Assembly (NCBI RefSeq): GCF_000612545.2
Contig: NZ_CP097800.1
Span: 5,592,501 to 5,656,500 of the forward strand
Reading direction: 5' to 3'
Length of the DNA stretch: 64,000 bases
DNA from: Streptomyces sp. PCS3-D2
GTDB taxonomy: Bacteria; Actinomycetota; Actinomycetes; Streptomycetales; Streptomycetaceae
Each line of letters opens with the position of its first letter. The first letter of the stretch is position 1. The notes under the pieces were generated by a model, which was given only the letters and a program-made list of their open reading frames with translations, was not told where the DNA came from and ran no database searches. Positions 36,005 through 44,521 of the stretch are shown one piece after another. A program made the position numbers and the translations under genes.

Positions 36005-37423
36005 TCACTGGGAGCCGCGGAACCCCGTGCCCTCCACGATCAGCCCGGCCACCAGGGCCCCGGTCATCCCGGCGTGCGCGAGCCCGCCGCCCGGATGGGC
36101 CCAGCCGCCCGCCAGGTACAGGCCCGGCACCGCCGTGGCGTTGGCCGGGTACAGCAGCCCGCCGCCGGCACCCGCGAGCGCCGGCGGCGGTACCGAGCCG
36201 CCCACGGCGCCGGTCGCCGCCTCGACGTCGGCCGGGGTGCGCACCTCCTGCCACAACAGTCGCTCGCGCAGGCCCTCCACGGCCTTCTCCGCAAGGTCCA
36301 GCAGCTCCCCGGGCTCCGAGGTCCCCGGCCCGTGCACGGCGCTCACGGTGACCGCCTCGTGCTCCGCGTCGGGCCGCGTGGCGGGATCGTCCGGCCGCAT
36401 CACGGTGACCTGGCGTCCGGCCGCGTGCACGAGGGTGCGGTGGGCGGTCCCCGCGGGGCGGGCGCCGCGCAGCGCGAGCAGCAGCGTGATCCGGCCGGGC
36501 ACGCCGTCGCCCCGGGCCGGGACCGCCCCGGCCGGCCACGGCAGCGAGTCGGCCGGAAGCAGCCGCGGGTCGATCCCGCAGACGACGAAGTCGGCGGCCG
36601 CCTCGGTGCCGTCGGCCAGCAGCAGGCCGGCCGCCCGGCCGTCTCGGACCAGCACCTCCCGCACCCGCGCCCCGAAGACGAAGGCGACCTTCCGCTCCAC
36701 GCAGCGCTCGTACACGGCGGTGGCCAGCGCCCGCATCCCGCCGCGCACGTACCAGCTGCCGAAGGTCTGCTCCATGTACGGGAGCACGGCCGCCGAGCCG
36801 GGAGCGGTGGCGGGGTCGAGGCCGTAGCCGCGGACCACTCCGGTCAGTACCTCCGCGAGGGGGCCGCCCAGTTCCCGTCCGGCCACCTCGGCGAGGGTCG
36901 GGCTGCGGCGCCGCAGCAGGCCGCTGCGCCGCAGGGCAGGGTAGGGATCGCCGCCCAGCGTCTGCCGGGCACCGTCCCGCAGGGGCTCCTCCAGCAGCGG
37001 GCGGCGGGTGGCGTCCCAGGCGTCGCGGGCGCGGCCCAGCACGGCGTTCCAGCGCGCGCCGGCACCCTCGCCGAAGGCGGCCTCCAGGGCGGCGGCGACA
37101 CCGCCGTGCGAGGCACCGGGGAGGGTGACGTCGATGCCGTGGCCGGGCAGGACGTGTCGGACCGCCGGGTTCACCTGCGCCATGTCGACGCAGTCCTCCA
37201 GCGGCCGCTTGCCGGTCTTCACGAAGAGGTCGCGGTAGACGGCGGGCAGGTGCAGCAGGCCGGGCCCCGTGTCGAAGGCGAAGCCGTCGCGCTCGTACCG
37301 GCCGACCGCCCCGCCGTAGGTCGCGCCACGTTCGTACACCGTTACCCGGTGCCCCGCCACGGCCAGCCGGGCCGCTGTCGCCATCGCGCCCATGCCGGCG
37401 CCGATCACCGCAATTCGTGCCAT
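36005..37423 (-). CDS. Phytoene desaturase-like FAD oxidoreductase (CrtI/RetSat type)
   Basis: The 472-aa protein starts ARIAVIGAGMGAMATAARLAVAGHRVTVYERGATYGGAVG, the FAD motif and following GG of the CrtI family. It ends with ATAVPGLYLAGGWAHPGGGLAHAGMTGALVAG, the family C-terminal signature. No other carotenoid gene (crtB, crtE, crtY) lies in the window, so it may act on another polyene or lipid. It converges on the Tyr/Gln-rich gene with only 22 bp between stop codons. The preceding gene on the minus strand is a DUF4126 membrane protein 36 bp away. Confidence 0.82.
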   Translation of the reverse strand: MARIAVIGAGMGAMATAARLAVAGHRVTVYERGATYGGAVGRYERDGFAFDTGPGLLHLPAVYRDLFVKTGKRPLEDCVDMAQVNPAVRHVLPGHGIDVTLPGASHGGVAAALEAAFGEGAGARWNAVLGRARDAWDATRRPLLEEPLRDGARQTLGGDPYPALRRSGLLRRRSPTLAEVAGRELGGPLAEVLTGVVRGYGLDPATAPGSAAVLPYMEQTFGSWYVRGGMRALATAVYERCVERKVAFVFGARVREVLVRDGRAAGLLLADGTEAAADFVVCGIDPRLLPADSLPWPAGAVPARGDGVPGRITLLLALRGARPAGTAHRTLVHAAGRQVTVMRPDDPATRPDAEHEAVTVSAVHGPGTSEPGELLDLAEKAVEGLRERLLWQEVRTPADVEAATGAVGGSVPPPALAGAGGGLLYPANATAVPGLYLAGGWAHPGGGLAHAGMTGALVAGLIVEGTGFRGSQ

Positions 37424-37459
37424 GCGGCCGAGCCTATGGCCCCGGGCGGGCGGCCGCGG

Positions 37460-38086
37460 TCAGCGGGGTGGCGCCCCGGTGACCTCGCGGGCCTCGGCGG
37501 CCAGCCGCTTCTCCTCGCGGCGCTGGGCGCGGCGGCGGAGGAAGCGGCGGATCCGGCTCCAGAGGAAGACCACTATGGCCAGTCCGACGACGAGCAGGGA
37601 GCCCGCGATGACCGCGGCGGGTACCGGGTGGAAGATCGCGAAGGTGACGAGGCCCGCCACGCCGAGGTCCTCGGCGATGCTCACCGCCACGTTGGTGAAC
37701 GGCTCGGGTGAGGTGTTGATCGCCATCCGGGTGCCGGCCTTCACGAAATGGCTGGCCAGCGCCGTGGTGCCGCCGACCGCCCCGGCGGTGAGGTCGGAGA
37801 GGGAGCCGCTCTGCCCGGCCAGCAGCGCGCCGATCACCGCACCCGCCACCGGGCGGATCACGGTGTGGACGCTGTCCCATATCGAGTCGACGTACGGGAT
37901 CTTGTCGGCGGCCGCCTCGCACAGGAAGAGCACGGCGGCGGCGATCAGCACGTCCGTGCGCTGCAGGGACGCGGGGACCTCGTCGGTCAGGCCGGTACGG
38001 CCGAAGACGCCGAGCAGGAGGACCACGGCGTAAGCGTTGATCCCACTGGCCCAGCCGCTGGTGAAGACCAGGGGGAGCACACTCAT
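37460..38086 (-). CDS. DUF4126 membrane protein
   Basis: The 208-aa protein starts VLPLVFTSGWASGINAYAVVLLLGVFGR. It has about five membrane segments, including VIRPVAGAVIGALLAG and VAGLVTFAIFHPVPAAVIAGSLLVVGLAIVVFLW. A basic C-terminal helix follows (RIRRFLRRRAQRREEKRLAAEAREV). The first segment with SGxNAY is typical of DUF4126. The function is unknown. It lies 36 bp upstream of the CrtI-like gene and may be cotranscribed. Confidence 0.8.
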   Translation of the reverse strand: MSVLPLVFTSGWASGINAYAVVLLLGVFGRTGLTDEVPASLQRTDVLIAAAVLFLCEAAADKIPYVDSIWDSVHTVIRPVAGAVIGALLAGQSGSLSDLTAGAVGGTTALASHFVKAGTRMAINTSPEPFTNVAVSIAEDLGVAGLVTFAIFHPVPAAVIAGSLLVVGLAIVVFLWSRIRRFLRRRAQRREEKRLAAEAREVTGAPPR

Positions 38087-38193
38087 CGGATCATCATGCC
38101 GTACGGGCGCGTCGGCGTGCCGGAGGCCGGCGCGGAACAGTGAGGGGACGGTCGCGCGGCGGCGGCCGTCCCCTCACTCACGTGTTCCGGAGC

Positions 38194-38595
38194 CTACTGT
38201 CCCTGCTCGTCACGGCGGCGCTGCCACCGGTCCTCGATGCGGTTCATCATCGACCGACGCTGCCGGTTGTGGCCGCGGGTCGAACCGCCGGTACTTCCGG
38301 AGACGGGCTGCTCGCCGGGCTTGGGTGCCTTGCGCCAACCGGTGACCACCAGGACCGTGCATCCCAGCATGACGAGGAACCCCACCACGCTGATCCACAG
38401 CACGTTCGGAATGATCACACCGGTCATGAGGAGCGCGATACCCACCACAATGCCTGCGACTGCCTGGTAGACCCGTCGCCGGGTGTACGTACGCAGCCCG
38501 CTTCCCTCAAGCGCTGTCGCGAACTTGGGGTCTTCGGCGTACAGCGCTCGCTCCATCTGCTCGAGCATTCGCTGCTCGTGCTCCGAGAGCGGCAC
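38194..38595 (-). CDS. DUF3040 small membrane protein
   Basis: From the GTG at 38595 the protein has 133 aa. PLSEHEQRMLEQMERALYAEDPKFATAL is the DUF3040 N-terminal signature, followed by two membrane helices (VYQAVAGIVVGIALLMTGVI, WISVVGFLVMLGCTVLVV) and a basic Arg/Gln tail. Actinobacterial members often lie near cell-wall genes; the role is unknown. AGGAGG lies 6 nt before the GTG, which fixes the start. A TGTCAC-17-TATCCT promoter lies upstream. Confidence 0.85.
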   Translation of the reverse strand: MPLSEHEQRMLEQMERALYAEDPKFATALEGSGLRTYTRRRVYQAVAGIVVGIALLMTGVIIPNVLWISVVGFLVMLGCTVLVVTGWRKAPKPGEQPVSGSTGGSTRGHNRQRRSMMNRIEDRWQRRRDEQGQ

Positions 38596-38647
38596 GGGAG
38601 TCCTCCTCATCCGTCGGTCGCGGGGGTGGCGACCAGGGGTCCCCTTC

Positions 38648-38676
38648 AGGATAGGCGGGGAATCGCCCCCGTGACA
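38648..38676 (-). promoter_or_regulatory. Likely promoter of the DUF3040 gene
   Basis: On the minus strand TGTCAC (38671-38676) and TATCCT (38648-38653) are separated by 17 bp, a reasonable match to a HrdB-type promoter, 53 bp before the GTG. The rest of the 294-bp gap to the methyltransferase (38677-38889) holds no convincing gene. Confidence 0.45.
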
Positions 38677-38889
38677 CCCGCCCTCAAACCACGTTCCAAA
38701 ATGACAAAGCACGGCGTAGACGGAGCCGGTAAAGCCACTGCGTGAAAACCGTACCGCCGCGGGAGCGGTCACTGGGGCCGTTATTCCCCAATGGTCCGTT
38801 CACCATGCCGGTCACTGCTCCCGATCATACGGGGCGGACCGGTCGGACGGAGGATGAGCGGCAGACTCCGAGCGGGCAGGAGCAGCAGT

Positions 38890-39648
38890 TCAGGCCCGCT
38901 TCTCGCCCAGGACGTGCAGCTGTGTGGCCACCGCGTGGAAGGCGGGCAGCTCCGCCGCGGCCTCCTCCAGACGCAGCAGTGCCTCGACCGCGCCCGGCTC
39001 TGTGTCCACCAGGACGCCCGGAACGAGGTCGGCGAAGATCCGCACCCCGTGCACCGCGCCGACCGCCAGACCGGCGTCGCCGACCAGGCCGGACAGCTGC
39101 TCGGCGGTGAAGCGGCGCGGCACCGGGTCGCCGGAGCCCCAGCGGCCCGCGGGGTCGGTGAGGGCGTTGCGGGCCTCCGTGAAGTGCCCGGCCAGCGCGC
39201 GGGCGAGCACGGCCCCGCCGAGTCCGGCGGCCAGCAGGCTGAGCGTCCCGCCGGGACGCAGGGCCGCCACCGCGTTGGCCACGCCCTCGGCCGGGTCGTC
39301 CACGTACTCCAGTACGCCATGGCAGAGCACCACGTCGTACGCGTCCCGCTCGACCACGTCCAGCAGGCCCTGGGCGTCGCCCTGGACGCCGCGGACCAGG
39401 TCGGCCACGCCCGCCTCGGACACCCGGCGCTCCAGCCCGAACAGTGCGTTCGGGCTGGGGTCGACCACGGTGACCCGGTGGCCCAGGCGGGCCACCGGGA
39501 CGGCGAACTTGCCGGTGCCGCCGCCGGTGTCGAGCACGTCGAGCACATCCCGCCCGGTCGCCTTCACCCGGCGGTCGAGCGCCTCCTTGAGGACCTCCCA
39601 CACCACGGCGGTGCGGAGGGAGGCACGGGGGCGTGGAGTGTCCGACAC
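38890..39648 (-). CDS. SAM-dependent methyltransferase
   Basis: The 252-aa protein has motif I VLDVLDTGGGTGKFAVPVA, an acidic residue in VTVVDPSPNAL, GDAQGLLDVV and the post-motif DVVLCHGVLEYVDDPAEGVANAVAALRPGGTLSLLAAG. The closing LHVLGEKRA is typical of class I methyltransferases resembling the ubiquinone/tRNA U34 group (SmtA-like). The substrate is unknown. The GTG at 39648 has GGAG upstream. The next minus-strand gene upstream is the HEPN protein, 73 bp away. Confidence 0.85.
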   Translation of the reverse strand: MSDTPRPRASLRTAVVWEVLKEALDRRVKATGRDVLDVLDTGGGTGKFAVPVARLGHRVTVVDPSPNALFGLERRVSEAGVADLVRGVQGDAQGLLDVVERDAYDVVLCHGVLEYVDDPAEGVANAVAALRPGGTLSLLAAGLGGAVLARALAGHFTEARNALTDPAGRWGSGDPVPRRFTAEQLSGLVGDAGLAVGAVHGVRIFADLVPGVLVDTEPGAVEALLRLEEAAAELPAFHAVATQLHVLGEKRA

Positions 39649-39721
39649 GGCTGATGGCTCCTCGGCGGGGTAAGGGTGAGCGGTCCGTGCCCCACCCTAT
39701 TGCCTTCCGCAGCCGGGCAGG

Positions 39722-40228
39722 TCATCCCGCGTCCGGACGCTCCGGGCGCGGCTGTGGCACGGTCTGTCCCGGGCTTCGGGGCGCGGTGTCGGCGGGCACC
39801 GGGACGGCGAGCATCCGTTCCACCAGGCGCAGGAACATCGAGGCGGCGCGCAGCAGGTCGTCCGCGTCCCGGGCGCCGGCTGCATCCGGTATCCCCGCCT
39901 CCGCCCGGGCCCGGCGAGCGGCGCCGGAGGCGAAGAGCGCACTCCACTCCGCGAGCTCCGGTGCCAGCTCCGGCAGCACCTCCCACGCGCTGCGGATCCG
40001 GGGCCGCCGCCGCGGGTGCGGCGGCTCGGGCCGAGCGCGCGCCGCGAGCACGGCCGCGGCGGTGCGCAGCGCGGAGAGGTGGGCGGTGGCGTAGCGCTCG
40101 TTGGGCCGGGTGAGCAGGGCGGCCTCGGCCAGGCCGCTGCGGGCCTTGGCGAGGAGGTCGAGGGCGGCCGGCGGGGCCGCCGACTTCCGCAGGACGGGGT
40201 GGACAGGGGACGGGGACGGTGTGGCCAT
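39722..40228 (-). CDS. SAV_6107 family HEPN-domain protein
   Basis: The 168-aa protein from ATG 40228 contains ALDLLAKARSGLAEAALLTRPNERYATAHLSALRTAAAVLAARARP and DADDLLRAASMFLRLVERMLAV, the helical pattern of the Streptomyces SAV_6107 HEPN family. HEPN folds often bind or cut RNA, but the RX4-6H active motif is not clear here. AGGAGG is 5 nt upstream of the ATG. The open frame to 40321 runs toward the divergent operator and is not used. Confidence 0.75.
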   Translation of the reverse strand: MATPSPSPVHPVLRKSAAPPAALDLLAKARSGLAEAALLTRPNERYATAHLSALRTAAAVLAARARPEPPHPRRRPRIRSAWEVLPELAPELAEWSALFASGAARRARAEAGIPDAAGARDADDLLRAASMFLRLVERMLAVPVPADTAPRSPGQTVPQPRPERPDAG

Positions 40229-40366
40229 GACGAACCTCCTGTCGATGCGTGGTGCGTTGCCTCCATCGTGACGGGCCCCACTGACAATCAGCCTGACCTG
40301 CATGTTTTCCGTCAAATGCATAGCAACTGCCCCCTCCTGTACGCCTGGTGCGCGACGGGGTGATAG

Positions 40367-40392
40367 TTTTGAACTGACCGGTCAGTTCAAAA
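40367..40392. promoter_or_regulatory. 26-bp perfect palindrome, TetR-type operator
   Basis: The half-site ttttgaactgacc (40367-40379) is followed directly by its exact complement (40380-40392). It lies 15 bp before the ATPase start and after a possible -10 (tgatag). The TetR gene that closes the same cassette (43416-44063) is the natural candidate to bind it. The inner part matches the GACCGGTC-centred sites of several TetR proteins. Confidence 0.85.
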
Positions 40393-40406
40393 AGAAGGGG
40401 GACGGC

Positions 40407-41336
40407 GTGGACAGCCCGCACGGCGCGGCCGTCAAGGCCGAGGGCTTCGGACTCAAGGGCCCGCGGGGCTGGGCCTTCCGGGGGCTCGGCATCGACGCGG
40501 CGCCCGGCTCGCTCATCGCGGTCGAAGGCCCCTCCGGCAGTGGCCGCACCTGCCTGCTCCTGGCCCTCACCGGGCGGATGAAGCCCACCGAGGGTCACGC
40601 CGAGATCGGCCGGCACCGGCTGCCGAAGAAGATGGCCGCGGTCCGCCGGATCGCCGCCCTCGGCCCGGTCCCGGGGGTCAACGACCTCGACCAGTCCCTC
40701 ACGGTCGCCGAACAGCTGCGTGAGGGCGCTCTGCTCCAGCGCCACTACGACGCCCCGATCCGTTCCCTGCTGCGGCCCAGGGCCGAGCGCCGCGCCGCGG
40801 CCTCCACCCGGATCGAGGCCGCCCTGGACGCCGCCGGACTGGACCTGGCCACGCTGCCCAAGGGGGAGCGCACCACCGTCCGGGACCTGGAACGCCTGGA
40901 AGCCGTCCGGCTGTCCGTTGCGATCGCCCTGCTCGGCTCGCCGAGGCTGCTGGCCCTCGACGACCTCGACATGAAGCTCTCGGACACCGAACGCACCGAG
41001 GTCTGGGCGATGCTGCGCTCGATCGCCGCCCGGGGGACCACCGTCCTCGCCGTGTGCAGCGAGGCCCCCGCCGACGCCGTGGTCCTGCGGACCGCCCCGA
41101 GGGAGGACGGCGGTGCCGGGACCGACCGGCGCGCGGAGCCGACGGCGCAGGCGGAACCGGCCGCGGAACAGGACTCCGGCGCGAGGCAGGGCTCCGCCGC
41201 GGACGCCGGCTCCGGCACCGACAAGGCCGACAAGGTCGAGAAGGCCGACAAGGTGGAGAAGTCCGAGACGGCCGCCCACGACAACGACGACACGAAGGGG
41301 ACGGACGATGCGCTCGCCGAAGCTGGCCGCGCTTGA
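40407..41336 (+). CDS. ABC-transporter-like ATP-binding protein
   Basis: The 309-aa protein has Walker A EGPSGSGRTCLLLAL and the D/Walker B strand SPRLLALDDLDMKLS; the usual LSGGQ signature is poorly kept (DLERLEAVRLSVAIALLG). The last 70 residues are a charged Glu/Lys/Asp/Ala tail (DKADKVEKADKVEKSE). It probably energises or regulates the YhgE-type membrane protein, whose ATG lies inside its last 29 bp. The GTG at 40407 has GAAGGGGG upstream. The operator just before it suggests repression of the whole cassette by the downstream TetR protein. Confidence 0.8.
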   Translation: MDSPHGAAVKAEGFGLKGPRGWAFRGLGIDAAPGSLIAVEGPSGSGRTCLLLALTGRMKPTEGHAEIGRHRLPKKMAAVRRIAALGPVPGVNDLDQSLTVAEQLREGALLQRHYDAPIRSLLRPRAERRAAASTRIEAALDAAGLDLATLPKGERTTVRDLERLEAVRLSVAIALLGSPRLLALDDLDMKLSDTERTEVWAMLRSIAARGTTVLAVCSEAPADAVVLRTAPREDGGAGTDRRAEPTAQAEPAAEQDSGARQGSAADAGSGTDKADKVEKADKVEKSETAAHDNDDTKGTDDALAEAGRA

Positions 41337-43401
41337 GCTGAAGCGGTTCGGGCGGGGGAAGCTGCCCCGGGCCGCCCTCGTCGCTCTGCTCCTGCTGCCG
41401 CTGCTCTACGGAGCCCTGTACCTCTGGTCCTTCTGGGACCCCTACAGCCGCCTCGACAAGGTGCCCGTCGCCCTCGTCAACTCCGACCGGGGTGCGACCG
41501 TCGACGGCAAGCACCTGGACGCGGGCGGTGAGCTCACCAAGAAGCTCCGCGACAGCAGGACCTTCGACTGGCGGGAGGTGAGCGCCGAGAAGGCGGCCAA
41601 GGGGCTGGAGGACGGTACGTACTACCTGACCCTGACCATGCCGGCCGACTTCAGCGAGAAGATCGCCTCCAGCTCGGGCGACGACCCCGCCACGGGAGCC
41701 CTCCAGGTCCGCACCAACGACGCCAACAACTACGTCGTCGGCTCGATCTCCCGCTCCGTCTTCTCCGAGGTCCGCTCGGCGGCGTCCGCCAACGCCTCCC
41801 GCGGTTTCCTCGACAAGATCTTCGTCAGCTTCTCCGACCTGCACGACAAGACCGCCGAGGCCGCCGACGGCGCCGACCGGCTCAAGGACGGCGCGGGCAA
41901 GGCCCAGGAGGGTGCCAAGGAACTCGCCGACGGCCTCGACACCGCCGGGGAGAAGAGCGGCGAGCTCAACAGCGGCCTGAAGAAGCTCAACGCGGCCGCC
42001 GCCAAGCTGGAGACCGGTACGCGGGACATCGCGAACGGCACCCAGGTCCTCGCCGACCGGGTCAACGGTGCCGCCGACAAGGCCCGCCCCTTCGTCAAGG
42101 ACCCCAAGAGCCTCGCGGCCACCGCCGAGCTGGTCGCCGACAGCGCGCAGGTGGTCAACAACCACCTCGACACGTTCGTGGAGAAGGCCCCAGCCGCCGC
42201 GGCCGTCGCCAAGCGGGCCTCCACCGGCGCCGACGCCTACTACACCAAGCACTGCGTCACCCCCGGCGCCGAACCGCACCTCGCCTCCTGCCCCGACCTG
42301 AAGAAGGTCAGGGACGACGCGGCCGAGGCCGCCGAACTCAGCGGCGACGTCAGCACCCTGGCCAAGAGCGCCGGCGGGGACGTGGCCAAGCTCCGCACCC
42401 AGCTGACCGACCTGGAGGGCAAGGCCCGCGAGCTCGCAGACAAGGCCCCCCATCTCGCGAGCGACCTCGACGCGGCCGTCGCCAAGGTCAACGCCCTCAA
42501 CACCGGCGCCCACAAGGTCGCCACCGGTATGTCCCAGCTGCACACCGGCCTCGGCTCCGCCACCACCGGCTCCGGCGCCCTCAGCGACGGCGTCGGCAGG
42601 CTCGGCGACGGCGCCCACCGCCTCGACGGCGGCATGTACAAGCTCGTCGACGGCACCGGTGAGCTGGCCGGCGGCCTGCACGAGGGTGTCGGCAAGATCC
42701 CCGACTACGACCAGCAGCAGCGGGACGCCCGCACCGAGGTCATGGCCGACCCGATCAGGCTCGCCAACCAGTCCCTGCACAAGGCGCCCAACTACGGCAC
42801 CGGCTTCGCGCCCTACTTCATCCCGCTGTCCCTCTGGGTCGGCGCGATGGTCGCCTACATGCTGATCGCCCCGATGAACAAGCGGGCCCTGTCCGCGGGC
42901 GCCTCGCCCTGGCGGATCGCCCTGGCCGGCTGGCTGCCCGTCATGGGCATCGGCGCCGCCCAGGTCGCCCTGCTGATGTCCGTCCTGCGCTGGGCCCCGG
43001 ACCTCGGCCTCAAGATGGCCAACCCGGCCCTCACCATCGGCTTCCTGCTGCTGGTCACCGGCTGCTTCGCGGCGATCATCCAGTGGCTCAACGCCAAGTT
43101 CGGCGCGGCGGGGCGGATCCTCGTCCTCGCCGTCCTGATGCTCCAGCTGACCTCCGCGGGCGGTACCTACCCCGTCCAGACCAGCCCGGACTTCTTCAAC
43201 GCCGTCCACCCCTACCTGCCGATGTCGTACGTCGTGGAGAGCCTGCGCCGCCTCATCACCGGCGGCGACCTCACCCCGGTCTGGCAGGGCAGCCTGGTCC
43301 TGATCGCCTTCACGGTCGGTGCCCTCGCCCTCACCGCGCTCGCCGCCCGCGGCAAGCAGGTGTGGACCATGGACCGACTGCACCCGGAACTGAGCCTGTA
43401 G
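41308..43401 (+). CDS. YhgE/Pip-type membrane protein (ABC-2-like exporter)
   Basis: The 697-aa protein has one N-terminal membrane helix (PRAALVALLLLPLLYGALYLWSF). A periplasmic-side region of about 430 residues follows, with repeated coiled, YhgE/Pip segments (DGADRLKDGAGKAQEGAKELADGLD, TGSGALSDGVGRLGDGAHRLDGG). The C-terminal ABC-2 domain has five or six helices. Relatives include phage infection protein Pip and MmpL-linked exporters. It overlaps the ATPase gene by 29 bp and is followed by TetR after 14 bp, forming one operon. The exported substrate is unknown. Confidence 0.85.
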   Translation: MRSPKLAALELKRFGRGKLPRAALVALLLLPLLYGALYLWSFWDPYSRLDKVPVALVNSDRGATVDGKHLDAGGELTKKLRDSRTFDWREVSAEKAAKGLEDGTYYLTLTMPADFSEKIASSSGDDPATGALQVRTNDANNYVVGSISRSVFSEVRSAASANASRGFLDKIFVSFSDLHDKTAEAADGADRLKDGAGKAQEGAKELADGLDTAGEKSGELNSGLKKLNAAAAKLETGTRDIANGTQVLADRVNGAADKARPFVKDPKSLAATAELVADSAQVVNNHLDTFVEKAPAAAAVAKRASTGADAYYTKHCVTPGAEPHLASCPDLKKVRDDAAEAAELSGDVSTLAKSAGGDVAKLRTQLTDLEGKARELADKAPHLASDLDAAVAKVNALNTGAHKVATGMSQLHTGLGSATTGSGALSDGVGRLGDGAHRLDGGMYKLVDGTGELAGGLHEGVGKIPDYDQQQRDARTEVMADPIRLANQSLHKAPNYGTGFAPYFIPLSLWVGAMVAYMLIAPMNKRALSAGASPWRIALAGWLPVMGIGAAQVALLMSVLRWAPDLGLKMANPALTIGFLLLVTGCFAAIIQWLNAKFGAAGRILVLAVLMLQLTSAGGTYPVQTSPDFFNAVHPYLPMSYVVESLRRLITGGDLTPVWQGSLVLIAFTVGALALTALAARGKQVWTMDRLHPELSL

Positions 43402-43415
43402 GGATGTGTTGACCT

Positions 43416-44063
43416 GTGACAATCAGCGCCATGGACAGCAGCAGCACCGGTACGGGTACCGGCGGGGGCCGTCGTGCGGCCACCCGGCAGAAGCTCTACG
43501 AAGCGGCCGTCACCCTGATAGCCGAGAAGGGCTTCTCCGCGACCACGGTCGATGAGATCGCCGAGCGGGCGGGCGTGGCGAAGGGCACGGTCTACTACAA
43601 CTTCGCCAGTAAGAACGAGCTGTTCGAGGAGTTGCTGCGGCACGGCGTCGGCCTGCTGACGGCTTCGCTGCGCACAGCGGCGGAGGAGACCGAGGCAGCC
43701 GGCGGCAGCCGCGTCGAGGCGCTCGACGCGATGATCCGGGCGGGCCTGGTCTTCATCGACCGCTACCCGGCCTTCACCCAGCTGTACGTCGCCGAGCTGT
43801 GGCGGACCAACCGCACCTGGCAGTCCACCCTGATGGTGGTCCGCCAGGAGGCGGTGGCCGTCGTGGAGAAGGTGCTGCGCGAGGGCGTCGAGCGCGGGGA
43901 GCTCAGCCCCGAGATCGACGTGCAGCTCACCGCGGCCGCACTGGTGGGCATGGTGCTGGTGGCCGCCCTGGACTGGCAGTCCTTCCAGCGGGAGCGGTCC
44001 CTCGACGACGTGCACTCGGCCCTGTCGCTGCTGCTGCGCGGGCGGGTCAGCGGAAACCGCTGA
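43416..44063 (+). CDS. TetR-family transcriptional regulator
   Basis: The 215-aa protein has the HTH TRQKLYEAAVTLIAEKGFSATTVDEIAERAGVAKGTVYYNFASKNELFEELL in residues 20-75 and a helical ligand domain after it. It probably represses the ATPase-YhgE-TetR operon through the 26-bp palindrome at 40367. The start may be GTG 43416 or ATG 43431; both leave the HTH intact. The stop codon lies inside a 14-bp perfect hairpin. This is the last gene before a 458-bp gap. Confidence 0.88.
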   Translation: MTISAMDSSSTGTGTGGGRRAATRQKLYEAAVTLIAEKGFSATTVDEIAERAGVAKGTVYYNFASKNELFEELLRHGVGLLTASLRTAAEETEAAGGSRVEALDAMIRAGLVFIDRYPAFTQLYVAELWRTNRTWQSTLMVVRQEAVAVVEKVLREGVERGELSPEIDVQLTAAALVGMVLVAALDWQSFQRERSLDDVHSALSLLLRGRVSGNR

Positions 44064-44070
44064 CCCGCCC
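44040..44070 (+). terminator. Hairpin spanning the TetR stop codon
   Basis: A perfect 14-bp stem with a 3-nt loop (aaa) pairs 44040-44053 (gggcgggtcagcgg) with 44057-44070. The TGA stop (44061-44063) is in the 3' arm, so termination and the end of translation overlap. Confidence 0.75.
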
Positions 44071-44521
44071 GGCACCCCCCGGTCGGCGGTGCCGCGCGGG
44101 CACGGCAGCCCGTACAACTGGTGGGGCCCGCCGCTGCCGCTGAGTATCCGTACCTAGGCGCGGAAATGAGTACGCACGCGGATGGGCTCCCACCTGCGCG
44201 GACGCCAGACTGGGAGCCACGGACAGGAGCCCCGGTCCGCGCCGCCGACACGGGGCTGCGGAGCGGACCGGGTACCTCCGTCCGCAACCGGGCGGAGGTA
44301 CGGGGACCCGGTGGGAAAGGCGCGGACGCGGCGGGGCCCGGGGGGATCGGGCCTCGCCGCGTTCTCGCGTACCCGGGTTCGGCAGGGTCCGGCGCCGTCG
44401 CGGGAACTCCGCCCCGCTCGCCCCGCCCCGCCGCACGCTCCGGATGCCGCCGGGATCGTCCCCTGACGGGCTGCAAGGAGCCGGGCCCGACGCCGCGCGC
44501 CCGGCCCCGGGGCGGACGGCG
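44064..44521. other. 458-bp gap with hairpins, no convincing gene
   Basis: Between the TetR gene and the tgpA stop no frame has a plausible start, composition and family match. Three inverted repeats follow each other: ggctccca (44185-44192) with tgggagcc (44211-44218); cccggtccgc (44231-44240) with gcggaccggg (44263-44272); and gtacctccg (44272-44280) with cggaggtac (44293-44301). A degenerate MacR-like box lies at 44141-44156, followed by an ATG at 44166. The rest (44302-44521) is GC-rich sequence with no feature I can name. Confidence 0.5.
44141..44156 (+). promoter_or_regulatory. Degenerate MacR-like box
   Basis: TGAGTATCCGTACCTA matches 11 of 14 fixed positions of the reported MacR site TGAGTACnnGTACTCA. 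It precedes the hairpin series by about 30 bp. Three mismatches make this only a candidate. Confidence 0.3.

Noticed and set aside
40699-43422. 907-codon minus-strand open frame over the YhgE gene
   Set aside because: It is an antisense shadow with Gly/Val/Asp repeats. The plus-strand frame has the membrane helices and YhgE repeats.
44182-44466. 94-codon plus-strand frame in the gap after TetR
   Set aside because: Low-complexity Arg/Gly/Pro content, no ribosome binding site, and it crosses the hairpin stems. It is more likely non-coding.
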